Positions 52,601 through 60,195 of a DNA stretch of 60,195 nucleotides are shown here, piece after piece. A program made the position numbers and the translations under genes. Location: NCBI GenBank assembly GCA_030148665.1, contig JASBSZ010000011.1, forward strand, positions 1 to 60,195. The letters run 5' to 3'. A model generated the notes under the pieces. The model was not told the DNA's origin. It did not search any database and was given only the letters and a program-made list of their open reading frames with translations. The stretch's first letter is position 1; every line of letters starts with the position of its first letter. This stretch comes from Alphaproteobacteria bacterium. Its GTDB lineage: Bacteria; Pseudomonadota; Alphaproteobacteria; Rhodobacterales; Rhodobacteraceae.

Positions 52601-55034
52601 TGCTGACAGCCTGTTCGGCGGCGCGGGCGATGACACCTATATCTATTTCCGGGGCGACGGCCACGACCTGATCTACGACAACGCAACTACGGTCGAGACC
52701 TATCAGCAGCCGACCGGCCGCATGATCTATCAGCGCAGCGGCAAGAACGGGCGCTACGTGGCCGAGACCCGTACGGCGACGCGGATCGTGCAGGTGGATG
52801 GCGGCAATGACAAGCTGCAATTCGGGTTTTCGATCGGGATCGAGGATCTGTTTGTCACCAATTCCGGCAATGACCTGAAGATCGGCATTCGCGACCTCAA
52901 TGACCCGACCATCGGGCTTGCGCAGATGAGCGACGTCGTCACCATCCAGGACTGGGGCAACGCGATGAACCGCATCGAGCGGTTTGCCTTTGGCGATGGC
53001 CAGGTGATCGACATGTCCAATGTCACCCATGCCGCATCGGGCCTGGCGGCGGCAGACAGTCTGACCGGCACGGCGGGCGGGGATTTCCTGTCGGGTGGCG
53101 CCGGCGATGATGTGCTGAGCGGGCTGGCGGGCAAGGATTTCCTGGTGGGCGGCAGCGGCAATGACACGCTGAGCGGGGGTGCAGGCGATGACGACCTTTA
53201 CGGGGGCGCCGGCAATGACACGCTCAAGGGGGGCGACGGGGTCGACTATCTGCTGGGCGGTGCTGGTAATGACACGCTGTCGGGCGGCGCCGGCAACGAC
53301 GTCCTGACCGGCGGGTTGGGCAATGACACGCTGAACGGCGGGCTGGGCGATGACATCTACATCTTCAACCGCGGTGACGGCAAGGACGTGATCGACGAAA
53401 GCGCCTATCAGCAGGTCACCCAGAGCTATACCTACCAGACCGGCAACAAGGTGCAGAAGACGGTGGGCTCGGGCAAGAGCGCAACCACGGTCTGGGTCAA
53501 CGAGGTCAGGACCGGCACCCGCCAGGTGACGCAAGCGGTCGAGGGCGGCCACGACACGCTGGAATTCGGGCATGGCATCAGCATCTCGGATCTTGTGGTC
53601 AACAGTGTCGGGGCCAATCTGGTCATCGACCTCCTGCCCCTTTCCCCGGGGGCCGCAATCACCGATGAGGTCACCATCAAAGGCTGGACCACGCCGCAAT
53701 TTCGCATCGAGACACTGCGCTTTGCCAATGACTTTGTCGTCGATATCAGCCAGATCGACCACGCCCAGACGGGCACGGCCGCAAATGACACGATCTCGGC
53801 AGCCCAGGGTCAGGCAAGCTGGCTGGCGGGCGGGGATGGCAATGACATCCTGAACGGCTCGTCCGGCAATGATGTCCTGATGGGTGGCAGCGGCAATGAC
53901 ACGCTGAACGGCGGTGCCGGCGATGATGTCTATATCGTTGCGCGCGGTGACGGGGCTGACGTCATCAATGACAGCGGCAGCACGGCCGTGGGCACCAGCA
54001 CGACAGCCCCGGGCGGCGACAAGCTGCTGTTCGACACGGGGATCACGGTCGAGGACCTGGTGCTCGAGCGCGTCGGCAACGATCTCGAGGTGCATATTGG
54101 CGACAGCGCCAACATGACCACCCCGCTGAACGCGATGACCGATACGGTCACGGTTCAGAGCTGGGGCACCGCGGCCAACCGGGTCGAGCTGTTCCAGTTT
54201 GCCGACGGGATGGATTTCGACTTTTCGAGCCTTGCCAATACCTATCTTGGAGCCGACTTGACGGGTGCGGGCACCACCGTTCCCTCCAATGACGTGCTGA
54301 CAGGCTCGAATCTCGCCGACTGGATCGACGGGTTTGCCGGCAACGATACGCTGAATGGCAATGGCGGCAATGACTTCCTGCTGGGCCGCGATGGCAATGA
54401 CACGCTGAACGGCGGCAATGGCGACGACGTCATGTCGGGCGGCAACGGCAATGATACGATGAACGGTGGGACCGGCAACGACGTGATGACCGGCGGTGCG
54501 GGTGATGATGTGGTCAATGGCGGCGCCGGCAATGACGTGGTCCTTGGGGGCACCGGCAATGACACGCTGAATGGCGGGGATGGTAACGACATCATTCTCG
54601 GCGACAAGGGCAACGACACCTATGTTGCAAGCGGTGGCAACGATATCTACCGGTTCGGCTTTGGCGATGGTCAGGACGTGTTCCAGGGCAGCACCCGGGC
54701 GGGCATTCAGGGCACCGACACGGTCGTGTTCGAGCAGGACGTTTCGACCTCGGATCTGTGGTTCGAGCGGGTCGGCAATGACCTCTGGGTGAAGCTGCTG
54801 GGCAGCCAGGACAAGATCGATTTCCAGAACTGGTTCTACTCCAACAGCCCGAGCGCCTATATCTCGGGCTTCCGGGTCGGCAACCAGTTCCTCGACCATA
54901 CCAAGGTGCAGGCACTGATCGATGTCATGCAGCCGCTGACGGCCAATGATGGCACTACAGCCTATGGCGTGACCCCGCAGGACATGCCGACGCAGGTCCA
55001 TACCGCGATTGATACGGCATGGGTCACGGCATGA
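49680..55034 (+). CDS. Large RTX (repeat-in-toxin) calcium-binding secreted protein
   Basis: The product is 1784 residues. It is expected to leave the cell by the adjacent type I exporter and fold in calcium. There is no N-terminal signal. Residues 1-165 are AT-rich in coding and include EF-hand-like loops (DLNGDGVADF, DKNGNGRTDY). A Ser/Pro/Gly linker spans about 215-300. Calcium-binding loops (DLNADGSRGAGDGKID, DTNGDGLLTAAD, DLNQNGTVEAGE) lie at 345-430. Nonapeptide GGxGxDxLx blocks are at about 553-600, 658-733, 860-990, 1123-1237, 1363-1420 and 1537-1653, separated by related haemolysin-associated domains (for example RNWADQKSRIENFALSDG). The last 100 residues should hold the secretion signal. 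Confidence 0.93.
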   Translation: MTDKPNISINYVPSVINFGTDSINSMTKNVAKSGAINSLTDRQIVELNVFENSVVTRPDIVRDLANIQHIKDLMTATTITQLDRIQAGYLGRNHLNVLNDLNGDGVADFVTVDKNGNGRTDYTVFSGAYYEAAYSRALATGDRAAIAHAAMNIPSVYPDAILRAAAGIGTPTSSSNSIDTALAATTYTPSPATQAKAQAALATGIYPDAILRGAAGHGGGGGPTSPSSTPGTSTASGGTPNPGPSFPTGPNGITPSLPGATVSSTSNGSSIGGSNAGSGPSSSSSGMGIGIGPNGITPSLPVVLDLNGNGVEISLSYKAAFDYNGNGFRQPTAWVAPSDGFLVIDLNADGSRGAGDGKIDQAKELVLSMWGPAGSTDLQALAQATDAAGNKIFDTNGDGLLTAADTSFGEFRVWQDLNQNGTVEAGELKTLTAMGISQIGLSYDTASPFSSTANDVSVGLATLKGSASFVRNGQTIKGGVGDMMLAHQSLGWRKVVTATGFRIEFESGATAAHRALAATETNFNLGDDTTDWVSAAGNAGANVLDGSAKSGSVFLDGGAGNDTLLGGAGDDVLVGGTGADAMHGGAGNDVVYADAADVIRAGAGAAVTGGAGYDRLVLSADAAFSGVDIDALGFEAVVASDLANVITGHKDTVDYFLDGKGGNDRLTGAGGSDMLIGGAGDDALSGNAGKDGLFGGAGNDTLSGGAGDDVLAGGTGNDMLEGGAGNDTYIYNRGDGTDIIHDHAVGTYAAKYNYYESVKHGSGKNASYVNELRTGYQARTGAIDGGIDTLQFGAGIDLSDIILSRVGTDMVVELRDSVNADLLATGDRITIRNWADQKSRIENFALSDGTKLDFSDIMQAQHGMGGNDVLTGTNGGDFLNGGNGNDTLSGAGGHDIITGGAGIDVIDGGAGKDFLFGDAGNDTITGGDGNDYLIGGMGNDLLQGQAGDDVLSGEDGTDTLKGGAGNDLLLGGTGADSLFGGAGDDTYIYFRGDGHDLIYDNATTVETYQQPTGRMIYQRSGKNGRYVAETRTATRIVQVDGGNDKLQFGFSIGIEDLFVTNSGNDLKIGIRDLNDPTIGLAQMSDVVTIQDWGNAMNRIERFAFGDGQVIDMSNVTHAASGLAAADSLTGTAGGDFLSGGAGDDVLSGLAGKDFLVGGSGNDTLSGGAGDDDLYGGAGNDTLKGGDGVDYLLGGAGNDTLSGGAGNDVLTGGLGNDTLNGGLGDDIYIFNRGDGKDVIDESAYQQVTQSYTYQTGNKVQKTVGSGKSATTVWVNEVRTGTRQVTQAVEGGHDTLEFGHGISISDLVVNSVGANLVIDLLPLSPGAAITDEVTIKGWTTPQFRIETLRFANDFVVDISQIDHAQTGTAANDTISAAQGQASWLAGGDGNDILNGSSGNDVLMGGSGNDTLNGGAGDDVYIVARGDGADVINDSGSTAVGTSTTAPGGDKLLFDTGITVEDLVLERVGNDLEVHIGDSANMTTPLNAMTDTVTVQSWGTAANRVELFQFADGMDFDFSSLANTYLGADLTGAGTTVPSNDVLTGSNLADWIDGFAGNDTLNGNGGNDFLLGRDGNDTLNGGNGDDVMSGGNGNDTMNGGTGNDVMTGGAGDDVVNGGAGNDVVLGGTGNDTLNGGDGNDIILGDKGNDTYVASGGNDIYRFGFGDGQDVFQGSTRAGIQGTDTVVFEQDVSTSDLWFERVGNDLWVKLLGSQDKIDFQNWFYSNSPSAYISGFRVGNQFLDHTKVQALIDVMQPLTANDGTTAYGVTPQDMPTQVHTAIDTAWVTA

Positions 55035-55552
55035 GCGCCAGGAACGGCGCGTCGGCCGAGGCCGACGACAGTGGACAGACGACATCGAACCTGGAGATTC
55101 TGGGCGAGCTGTGCTGGCTCTACAGCCACTCGGAGATCCATGCCGACTGGCCGATCGGATGTTTGCAGCAATGGCTCTTGCCGGCAATCCTGCACAAGCA
55201 GCTGCGCCTCTATCGCAGGGACGGCCGGCCGCATGCGTTCGTCTCCTGGGCCTGGATGACCAAGGAGGTCGAAGAGGCCTATGTGATGAACACGGCCAAC
55301 CTGCAACCCAGGGACTGGGTTGGCGGAGATCGGCTGTGGTTCATCGATCTCGTGGCCCCCTTTGGTGGCGCGACAGCCGTGATGCGGGATCTGCGCAACA
55401 ACGTGTTTCCCGAGCAGGTGGCGCGCTTTCTGCGCATGCGCAAGGGCGATGACACGCTGAGGATCTTCTATGCTCACGGGGCCAGGGCGGTCGCGAGGTC
55501 GAAAGACCCCGCGGCCAACCCGCCTGTTGTTCTGCGCGGGAAAGCCAATTGA
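55031..55552 (+). CDS. RtxC/HlyC-type toxin-activating lysine acyltransferase
   Basis: The product is 173 residues. HlyC attaches a fatty acid to internal lysines of RTX toxins. Visible features are LGELCWLYSHSEIHADWPIG with the catalytic-type His (near 28-47), FVSWAWMTKEVEEAY (near 70), and GDRLWFIDLVAPFGG with the Asp (near 100), then VFPEQVARFLRMRKG. The start overlaps the RTX stop as ATGA. In E. coli hlyC precedes hlyA; here it follows. An acylated RTX protein implies a membrane-acting toxin. Confidence 0.88.
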   Translation: MSARNGASAEADDSGQTTSNLEILGELCWLYSHSEIHADWPIGCLQQWLLPAILHKQLRLYRRDGRPHAFVSWAWMTKEVEEAYVMNTANLQPRDWVGGDRLWFIDLVAPFGGATAVMRDLRNNVFPEQVARFLRMRKGDDTLRIFYAHGARAVARSKDPAANPPVVLRGKAN

Positions 55553-57294
55553 TGATCCCAACACGGCAGCAGGGCGTCCGGGAATTGCGGGCCGCCCTGA
55601 GAAAATCTCTTGCAGCGCTGGCGGCCGTGGGGGTGTTCAGCGCGGCCGTCAATCTGTTGATGCTGACGGGCCCCCTGTTCATGTTGCAGGTCTATGACCG
55701 GGTGCTGGGCAGCCGGTCCTCGGCAACGCTTGCGGTGCTGTTTGCGATCGTCGTGTTTCTCTATGCGCTGATGGGGATCCTCGATCATGTGCGCGGCAGG
55801 GTTCTGGCCCGGATCGGGGCGCGGTTTCAAGCCGGCCTGGACGGGCGCGTGTTCCAGGCGGTGCTGCGCCAGGCCGAACATCCGGGGTTTCGGGAACGCC
55901 CCGCATCCGGTCTCAGGGATCTGGCCAGCATCCAGACCCTGCTGGCGTCACCGGTTCTGGGCGCGCTGTTCGATCTGCCCTGGACGCCCGTCTTTCTGGC
56001 GATCCTGTTCTTTTTTCACCGATGGCTGGGATGGGCCGCGATCGGGGGCGGGCTGGTTCTTCTGGTTCTTGCGCTTGCCAACCAGTGGATGACCCGCAAG
56101 TCCCAGATGAGGGCGGGCAAGCTGGCGGCCCGGGCCGAGGCACGTACCGAGGAAAGCCGCAAGCATGTGGAGACCGTGGTCGGGCTGGGCATGGCGGCAC
56201 CCTTTGCGGGGCGCTGGGAACAGCTGCGCAGCGAGGCCTTGCGCGCACAGATGTCGGCTTCGGATCTGAACGGGCGATTGACCGCCGCGACCAAGGCGTT
56301 CCGGCTCTTGCTGCAGTCGGGTGTTCTGGCGCTCGGGGCGTGGCTGGTTCTGCAGGGGCAGCTGACACCGGGTGCGATGATTGCAGGCTCCATCCTGCTG
56401 GGGCGCGCCCTTGCCCCGGTTGAGCAGGCGGTTGGCCAGTGGGCGGTGGTGCAACGGGCCATGACGGCCTGGAAATCGCTGTCGGTTCTGCTTTCGGCGG
56501 TGCCGGCCACAAGCGCGCCCATGGACCTTCCCCGGCCCTCGGCCAGGCTGAGCGTACGCGATCTTGCAGCCGCACCCCCCGGTGAGAGAACGCCCGCGCT
56601 GCAGGGGGTTTCCTTCGAGCTTGCCCCGGGCGAGGCCATTGCCGTGATCGGGCCGAGTGCTTCGGGCAAATCAACACTCGCACGCGCACTGACCGGGCTG
56701 TGGCCGGTGCTGCGCGGTGAAATCAGGCTTTCCGGGGCCACGCTCGGGCAATATGACCGGGAAGCACTGGGACGCTATCTCGGCTATCTTCCGCAGGAGG
56801 TCGTGCTGTTTGCCGGCACGGTGCGCGAGAACATCGCGCGGTTCGACCCGGAGGCGCGCTCGGAAGACATCCTGCGCGCGGCCAAGGCGGCGGGCGCCCA
56901 TGAGCTCATCCTGTCGCTGCCGGATGGATATGAAACCGTCCTGCATGAGGGCGGCGGTCGGCTGTCCGGGGGGCAGCGCCAGCGCATCGGGCTCGCTCGC
57001 GCCTTTTACGGGGATCCGGTCGTTCTGATCCTGGACGAGCCGAATTCCAGCCTCGACGATCCGGGCATACAGGCGTTGAACCAGGCGATCGCCGCGGCCA
57101 AGGCGGCGGGCAAATCCGTTCTCATCATGTCGCACCGCCCTTCGGCACTCGCCGCGTGCGAAAACGTGCTGTTGCTGGAAGGCGGAAGAATGCGGGCGTT
57201 CGGCCCGCGCGACGAGGTATTGCGCCGCTTCATCAAGGGATCGCCCTCGGTTCTTGCCGCTGCAACGCAAAGGGGTGCTCCGAGCCATGGCTGA
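55552..57294 (+). CDS. Type I secretion ABC transporter, PrtD-like
   Basis: The product is 580 residues. It energises export of the RTX protein. Six membrane helices lie in the first 320 residues (LAAVGVFSAAVNLLMLTGPL, LAVLFAIVVFLYALMGILDH). The nucleotide-binding domain has Walker A VIGPSASGKSTLAR (near 365), the signature LSGGQRQRIGLARAF (near 472) and Walker B VLILDEPNSSLDD (near 490). It lacks the N-terminal peptidase-like domain of HlyB and so is of the PrtD type. The ATG overlaps the acyltransferase stop. Confidence 0.95.
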   Translation: MIPTRQQGVRELRAALRKSLAALAAVGVFSAAVNLLMLTGPLFMLQVYDRVLGSRSSATLAVLFAIVVFLYALMGILDHVRGRVLARIGARFQAGLDGRVFQAVLRQAEHPGFRERPASGLRDLASIQTLLASPVLGALFDLPWTPVFLAILFFFHRWLGWAAIGGGLVLLVLALANQWMTRKSQMRAGKLAARAEARTEESRKHVETVVGLGMAAPFAGRWEQLRSEALRAQMSASDLNGRLTAATKAFRLLLQSGVLALGAWLVLQGQLTPGAMIAGSILLGRALAPVEQAVGQWAVVQRAMTAWKSLSVLLSAVPATSAPMDLPRPSARLSVRDLAAAPPGERTPALQGVSFELAPGEAIAVIGPSASGKSTLARALTGLWPVLRGEIRLSGATLGQYDREALGRYLGYLPQEVVLFAGTVRENIARFDPEARSEDILRAAKAAGAHELILSLPDGYETVLHEGGGRLSGGQRQRIGLARAFYGDPVVLILDEPNSSLDDPGIQALNQAIAAAKAAGKSVLIMSHRPSALAACENVLLLEGGRMRAFGPRDEVLRRFIKGSPSVLAAATQRGAPSHG

Positions 57295-58582
57295 CATCTG
57301 GTCGCCCCGCCGCAGCGTGCTGTTCGGCCTGGCGGTGCTTGTCTTTGGCGTCGGGGCTTTTCTTGCCTGGGCCGCGCTCACCGAGATCAACGGGGCGGTC
57401 GTGGCCTCGGGATTTGTCGAGGTCAAGTCGCGTCGCCAGGTCGTCCAGCATCGCGACGGGGGAATTGTTGCGGAAATCCTCGTCCATGACGGCGACAGGG
57501 TTGCCCGCGGGGCGCCGATCATCCGTCTTGATGACACCCAGCTTCGCGCGCAGGAAAAGCAGCTGCGCCGGCAGTTGTTCGAGGCCGAGGCACGCCTTGA
57601 CCGGCTTGCGGCGGAAATCCGGGGCACCGATGCTCTGCGGTTTCGCAAGGGCTTGCGCGATGCGGCCCGGCGGGACAAGGCCCTGGAGAAGGTTCTTGCC
57701 GACGAGGCCGCATTGTTCCAGACACGGCAGATGGCCCGCAAGCAGATGCTTTCCCAGCTTGACGAGCGCAAGATCCAGACCCGGGCGCTGGTTTCCGGGC
57801 GCAAGCGTCAACTGGCGGCGGGGCGCAAACAGCTGGCGCTGATAAACCGCGAGCTCGAGACCCAACAAAACCTTCTGGAACGCGGTCTTGCCCAGGCGTC
57901 GCGGGTTTCTGCGCTTGAACGCGAGGCCGCGCGGCTGGACGGCATGATCGGTGAACTTGAAGCGGGTATTGCAGAAGCGAAAAGCACCATCGCCGGATAC
58001 GAGATCGAACGCCTGGCCAATATCACGAAATGGCGCGAGACCGCCCAGGGAGATCTGCGCGCCCTGCAGCCCAGGGCGGCGGATCTGCGCGAGCGACTGC
58101 GCGTTGTCGAGACACGCCTTTCACGCCTGACCCTCAAGGCGCCGATGGCCGGCATTGTCTACGGGATGCGCGTGTTCACGGTTGGCGCGGTGGTTCCCCC
58201 GGGGGGACAGGTTGCAGAGATCGTTCCGGCCGATGCGCCGCTGGTTCTTTCCGTACGCATTGGCGCAACACAGATCGACCGGGTCAAGCTCGGCCAGAAG
58301 GCGGTGGTAAAGTTCCCGTCCTTTGCCAGCCGGATTGCGGCGGATTACACTGGTTCCGTCAAATATATTTCTGCCGATGCCGTCACGGATCCGAAAACCG
58401 GGCGGCGGTTTTACCTGTCGGAAATCACGCTGTCCGAACAATCCGAGCGGGCGCTGAGTTCACAGAGGTTGTTGCCGGGCATGCCGGTTCAGGCCTTTAT
58501 CCAGACCGGAGCGCGCTCGCCGCTGTCATTTCTGCTCAAGCCGTTCACGGATTATCTCGATTATGCCTTTCGCGAGAAATAG
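57287..58582 (+). CDS. Type I secretion membrane-fusion protein, HlyD/PrtE-like
   Basis: The product is 431 residues. It bridges the ABC exporter to a TolC channel. One membrane anchor (VLFGLAVLVFGVGAFLAWAA, residues 10-30), a lipoyl-type domain (QVVQHRDGGIVAEILVHDGD, near 50), a coiled-coil hairpin (about 85-275) and the HlyD beta-barrel region (LSRLTLKAPMAGIVYGMRVF, near 280) are visible. The gene overlaps the ABC gene by eight bases. No tolC follows. Confidence 0.95.
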   Translation: MADIWSPRRSVLFGLAVLVFGVGAFLAWAALTEINGAVVASGFVEVKSRRQVVQHRDGGIVAEILVHDGDRVARGAPIIRLDDTQLRAQEKQLRRQLFEAEARLDRLAAEIRGTDALRFRKGLRDAARRDKALEKVLADEAALFQTRQMARKQMLSQLDERKIQTRALVSGRKRQLAAGRKQLALINRELETQQNLLERGLAQASRVSALEREAARLDGMIGELEAGIAEAKSTIAGYEIERLANITKWRETAQGDLRALQPRAADLRERLRVVETRLSRLTLKAPMAGIVYGMRVFTVGAVVPPGGQVAEIVPADAPLVLSVRIGATQIDRVKLGQKAVVKFPSFASRIAADYTGSVKYISADAVTDPKTGRRFYLSEITLSEQSERALSSQRLLPGMPVQAFIQTGARSPLSFLLKPFTDYLDYAFREK

Positions 58583-58612
58583 GCTTGTGGAACGGATGCC
58601 TTGCGGCCAGCA

Positions 58613-58990
58613 TCATGTTCGAAACGCGCCCTGCTCCTCCCACTCCCCCGGAAACCCCTTCAACAACCGCCCCAGTGTCACTTCCGGCCCTTGCCGTCCG
58701 TCCAGGATTGCCTCGACGATGTCGGGCGCGAGAAGCGTGAGCCGCATGACGCGGGTCATGTAGGAGGGCGCGATGCCCTCGTGTTCGGCAAGTTCGTTGA
58801 TGGTGGTGAACGCGCCTGATTCCAGCATGCGCTTCCAGCGGAAGGCACGGGCCAGGGCCTTGATCAGGGTGTTGTCGGTCCGGCGTTGGACCGGCGCACC
58901 GTCGGGAAGCTGCACCTCCTTGCGCCCGCCGCGTTTGATGAAGCGGAAGGGAACGTGCAGGGTGATGGTGTCGGGTGTGGCTTGCATCAT
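58613..58990 (-). CDS. Helix-turn-helix partner protein of the serine recombinase
   Basis: The product is 125 residues. The sequence FTTINELAEHEGIAPSYMTR followed by VMRLTLLAPDIVEAILDGRQ is a ParB-like helix-turn-helix. The ATG at 58990 overlaps the recombinase stop. Pairs like this recur with large serine recombinases in Rhodobacteraceae, where the small protein may aid recombination or regulate it. It converges with the secretion operon. Confidence 0.75.
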   Translation of the reverse strand: MMQATPDTITLHVPFRFIKRGGRKEVQLPDGAPVQRRTDNTLIKALARAFRWKRMLESGAFTTINELAEHEGIAPSYMTRVMRLTLLAPDIVEAILDGRQGPEVTLGRLLKGFPGEWEEQGAFRT

Positions 58991-60195
58991 GCAGCTTCCT
59001 CCCTGTCGCCCGCCATCATTTCACGCGCCAGATCATGCAGCCCATCGACCCGCAGCCGGATATCGAGCCCCTCGGTACCGATATCGATCCGTTCCACCAG
59101 CAGCGCCACGATCCGGGCCTGCTCGGCGGGGAAGAGTTCGTCCCACAACGGGTCGAACTGCTGCAGGGCTTTGCGGGCCTCGGCCTCGGTGATTCCACCA
59201 TCCTTTCCTCTGGCCGCCTTCCACGTCCCCGCCACGATCTCGGGCTGGCGGAACACGGCCCGAAGCTGGTCGATGACGGCCGCCTCGATCTGACCTGCCG
59301 GCACGCGACCGATGGGGCAAGACCCGGCGCCATGTTTCAGCACTGTCTGGCTGACGTAATAGCGGTAAAGCTTGCCACCCTTGCGGGTGTGGGTCGGCGA
59401 GAAGGCCGCGCCATCCGGGCCATACAGCAGTCCCTTCAAGAGCGCCGGCGTCTCGGCCCGTGTGCGCGCGGCGCGCTTGCGGGGGCTTTCCTTCAGGATG
59501 GCGTGAACCCGGTCCCACGTCGCGCGGTCGATGATCGCCTTGTGCTCGCCGGGGTAGCTCTGCCCCTTGTGCACGGCCTCGCCGATATAGGCGCGGTTGT
59601 TCAGCATCCGGTAGAGAAACTTCTTGTCGATCCGGTTGCCCTTTGGGGTCCGAAGACCGCGCTTTTCCACTTCGCGCGCCAGTTCCGTGCCCGAGCCGAT
59701 CTCAATAAAGCGGGCGAAGATCCAGCGGACGTGTTCCGCGCGTTCCTCGTCGATGACCAGTTTCCGGTTCTCGACCCGGTAGCCCCAGGGCGGCACCCCG
59801 CCCATCCACATACCCTTCCTGCGGGAGGCGGCAAACTTGTCGCGGATGCGCTCGGCCGTCACCTCGCGCTCGAACTGGGCGAAGCTGAGCAGGATGTTCA
59901 GCGTCAGCCGACCCATCGAGGTGGTGGTGTTGAAGGACTGGGTGACGGAGACGAAGGTCACGTCGTTGCGGTCGAACACCTCGACCAGCTTGGCGAAGTC
60001 GGCGAGCGAGCGGCTGAGACGGTCGATCTTGTAGACAACCACCACGTCGACCAACCCGTCCTCGATATCGGCGATCAGCCGCTGCAGGCCGGGCCGCTCC
60101 AGCGTCCCGCCGGAAATCCCACCGTCGTCATAACGGTCGCGCACAAGCACCCAGCCCTCGGAGCGCTGGCTGGCGATATAGGCTTCGCAGGCCTC
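58987..60195 (-). CDS. Large serine recombinase (N-terminus cut by window edge)
   Basis: At least 402 residues are present; in-frame codons (EACEAYIASQRSEGW) continue to the last base, so the start and catalytic Ser are outside. The resolvase domain shows RYDDGGISGGTLERPGLQRL, VVVYKIDRLSRSLADFAKLV with the conserved IDRLSR, and FAQFEREVTAERIRDK. The recombinase domain (WGYRVENRKLVIDEERAEHV) and zinc-ribbon region (LLKGLLYGPDGAAF) follow. The zinc ribbon has lost most cysteines (only SCPIGR remains). It suggests a second integrated element reaching into this end. Confidence 0.95.
   Translation of the reverse strand, partial: EACEAYIASQRSEGWVLVRDRYDDGGISGGTLERPGLQRLIADIEDGLVDVVVVYKIDRLSRSLADFAKLVEVFDRNDVTFVSVTQSFNTTTSMGRLTLNILLSFAQFEREVTAERIRDKFAASRRKGMWMGGVPPWGYRVENRKLVIDEERAEHVRWIFARFIEIGSGTELAREVEKRGLRTPKGNRIDKKFLYRMLNNRAYIGEAVHKGQSYPGEHKAIIDRATWDRVHAILKESPRKRAARTRAETPALLKGLLYGPDGAAFSPTHTRKGGKLYRYYVSQTVLKHGAGSCPIGRVPAGQIEAAVIDQLRAVFRQPEIVAGTWKAARGKDGGITEAEARKALQQFDPLWDELFPAEQARIVALLVERIDIGTEGLDIRLRVDGLHDLAREMMAGDREEAA

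Noticed and set aside
51340..54640. Regular short repeats that could be taken for a CRISPR array
   Set aside because: The period is 27 bp or multiples without unique spacers, and it encodes in-frame GGxGxDxLx calcium-binding repeats.
52533..55187. An 884-codon open frame opposite the RTX gene
   Set aside because: It mirrors the repeat units of the RTX protein in the reverse frame and has no start context of its own.

Overview
The window looks like a chromosomal segment of a GC-rich alphaproteobacterium of the Rhodobacteraceae, probably the marine Roseobacter group. The evidence is the local gene orders (pcm-tolC-DUF2497, hsp20-DUF1150, purE-purK beside a YdcH protein, a CIRCE-preceded groES-groEL, ribF next to a cysteine-cluster protein and a threonine aldolase) and a DmdA-like DMSP demethylase. 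This assignment rests on gene content read by eye, not on a database search.

1-26000 is the right part of a lambdoid prophage running off the left edge. Packaging and head genes (portal, gpW, TerL, TerS) and two DNA methyltransferase genes lie leftward at 1-5856. Early-type genes lie leftward at 17238-19399. A toxin-antitoxin mosaic (BrnT, BrnA, a HicB-like protein) follows at 19477-20232, then a divergent Cro/CI immunity region with four related 15-bp palindromes and two DnaA boxes at 20525-21609. A rightward operon ending in a tyrosine integrase covers 21642-23800. A hipBA pair and a fragment of a second integrase (23851-26008) mark a reused junction beside dmdA.

The striking part is the cargo at 6457-16997, between the early and packaging genes. 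A large HipA-type gene has two tandem operator copies 63 bp apart. Next to it is a tightly overlapping rightward operon: a metallo-beta-lactamase-fold hydrolase, one polypeptide that originally fused a ubiquitin E2-like domain, an E1-like (ThiF) domain and a JAB/JAMM isopeptidase, a four-TM protein, and a second metallo-beta-lactamase-fold hydrolase. The fused gene is split by an IS256-family element with a 9-bp target duplication, and an IS110-family element appears to sit inside the right end of that IS256 copy. Removing 10681-13432 restores one open frame of about 785 codons. I read this as a ubiquitin-like conjugation/deconjugation defence system, recently inactivated by insertion. No ubiquitin-like modifier gene is evident.

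26202-48502 is ordinary chromosome: dmdA, tRNA-Cys, pcm, tolC, a DUF2497 protein, an ECF sigma factor with a zinc-binding anti-sigma protein, a PLP decarboxylase, a crotonase, heat-shock genes, purEK, a TorF porin, groESL, a TraB/GumN protein, Mn-pyrophosphatase, a HAD hydrolase, a MaoC protein, ribF, a YcgN-like protein, ltaE and tRNA-Ser.

48503-60195 is a second accessory segment starting at the 3' end of tRNA-Ser. It holds a four- or five-gene operon for a 1784-residue RTX protein, an RtxC/HlyC-like lysine acyltransferase and a type I secretion ABC exporter with its membrane-fusion partner. A large serine recombinase and its small partner follow and run off the right edge.
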